Program-made: the position numbers and the translations under genes
Notes under the pieces: generated by a model
What the model was told of the DNA's origin: nothing
Seen by the model: the letters and a program-made list of their open reading frames with translations, nothing else
Database searches by the model: none
DNA from: Virgibacillus subterraneus
GTDB lineage: Bacteria; Bacillota; Bacilli; Bacillales; Amphibacillaceae
Direction of reading: 5' to 3'
Length of the DNA stretch: 64,000 nt
Assembly (NCBI RefSeq): GCF_900110695.1
Contig: NZ_FOEH01000001.1
Span: 1,240,001-1,304,000 of the forward strand
Shown here: positions 63,567 to 64,000 of the stretch, one piece after another
Position numbering within the stretch: position 1 is the first letter of the stretch
Layout of the letters: each line of letters opens with the position of its first letter

Positions 63567-64000
63567 TTGAAAATAAGTGAAGAAGAGACTGCAACTGATC
63601 AATTGGCTAGAAATGTTTATAAGAGTCCACTTATTCCTGGGATAGTTGGTATTGGAGTTGTAGCAATACCCCACTGGTCGACCATATATTTTCTAATATG
63701 GGGGTTAATAATAGCATTACTTGTCTTAAGAGTTTTTTTGGGGTATTTAAAGCAAAAACATCTTGATTACAGGTGGCATGCTTTGACAGGCATCTTTGTT
63801 TATGACACAACTGCATTCTTTTTCCTTATTCCGTTTTGGCGCGTAGTAGGTGAACCTTTATGGTTATTACTTGTTCTAATAGGTGTCTATGTTTTATGTC
63901 TAATACTTACACATCATTTTCGGTATGTTGTTGCGGAAGGAGTACTTTCAGCTAGATGGAGGAAAACACTATTCGGGAAAGTGTATTGGACTGTGGCCTT
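63567..64000 (+). CDS. Polytopic membrane protein, C-terminus outside the window
   Basis: From a TTG after AAAGGGTGAG the frame is open to the window end, about 145 codons. The N-terminus is acidic (MKISEEETATDQLARNVYK), and four hydrophobic segments follow, with HLDYRWHALTGIFVYDTT between. None of the GxGD-type prepilin peptidase motifs is seen in this part. The family is not recognised. Confidence 0.6.
   Translation, partial: MKISEEETATDQLARNVYKSPLIPGIVGIGVVAIPHWSTIYFLIWGLIIALLVLRVFLGYLKQKHLDYRWHALTGIFVYDTTAFFFLIPFWRVVGEPLWLLLVLIGVYVLCLILTHHFRYVVAEGVLSARWRKTLFGKVYWTVA

Noticed and set aside
63567-64000. TadV/CpaA prepilin peptidase
   Set aside because: Membrane topology would fit, but the visible part lacks the GxGD motif and the paired aspartates.

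Overview
The window is an AT-rich, low-GC Gram-positive chromosome segment from a spore-forming Bacillaceae. Sporulation-type genes (YunB, LytH, a YhcN/YlaJ-type lipoprotein), Bacillus-style promoters and Shine-Dalgarno sites, and three classical Firmicute riboswitches support this. The BCCT and NSS-type transporters and an NhaC-type carrier suggest a salt-tolerant genus such as Virgibacillus, Oceanobacillus or Lentibacillus; that genus guess is inference. Gene order over about 19-37 kb follows the B. subtilis yus/yur region (fadNAE, yusI, gcvH, yusF, yusE, metNPQ, sufCDSUB). Later parts resemble the yun/yut region.

Layout. 0-10.6 kb: truncated aromatic acid exporter-like gene, a tiny zinc-ribbon gene, the glyoxylate shunt pair aceB-aceA behind a promoter with a palindrome in its spacer, a CwlO-like endopeptidase, a nitroreductase, a BCCT transporter, a short YitT-type protein and a CNNM/CBS protein. 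10.6-19 kb: guanidine-I riboswitch with a paired SMR exporter, an aeRF1-like protein, the znuACB-zur-fluC-fluC operon behind a perfect Zur box, copZ, proline dehydrogenase and a second YitT protein. 19-31 kb: fatty acid beta-oxidation operon with a FadR-type operator, VanZ, ArsC-like YusI, gcvH, a Toprim protein and a thioredoxin-like protein, then a SAM-riboswitch methionine ABC importer. A 56-codon gene behind a perfect sigma-B type promoter follows. 31-50.7 kb: SUF Fe-S assembly operon, an isolated FAD monooxygenase, yunE-yunD-yunC, an HD-GYP protein, yunB, a lysine riboswitch with an NhaC-type (LysW-like) gene, an NSS transporter with its 33-residue MetS-like subunit, lytH, a YutC-like lipoprotein, yutD and a small hydrophilic protein.

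51-64 kb holds the most unusual region, a Tad/Flp type IVc pilus locus. It has CpaB, TadZ/CpaE, TadA/CpaF, TadB, TadC, a Flp prepilin, and TadE- and TadG-like pseudopilins. Interleaved are genes not standard for such loci: a VWA lipoprotein, a secreted protein with two families of tryptophan/glycine repeats and a glycine-rich hydrophobic C-terminus, an unrecognised soluble protein, a polytopic membrane protein with a decayed tandem copy, and another lipoprotein. No prepilin peptidase is visible before the window ends.

Intergenic DNA carries at least three repeat families: a MITE-like element (five copies or fragments), a roughly 75-90 bp element found just downstream of terminators, and a short CGGAA-centred motif cluster. 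One MITE-like copy lies between the lysine riboswitch terminator and the gene that the riboswitch should control.
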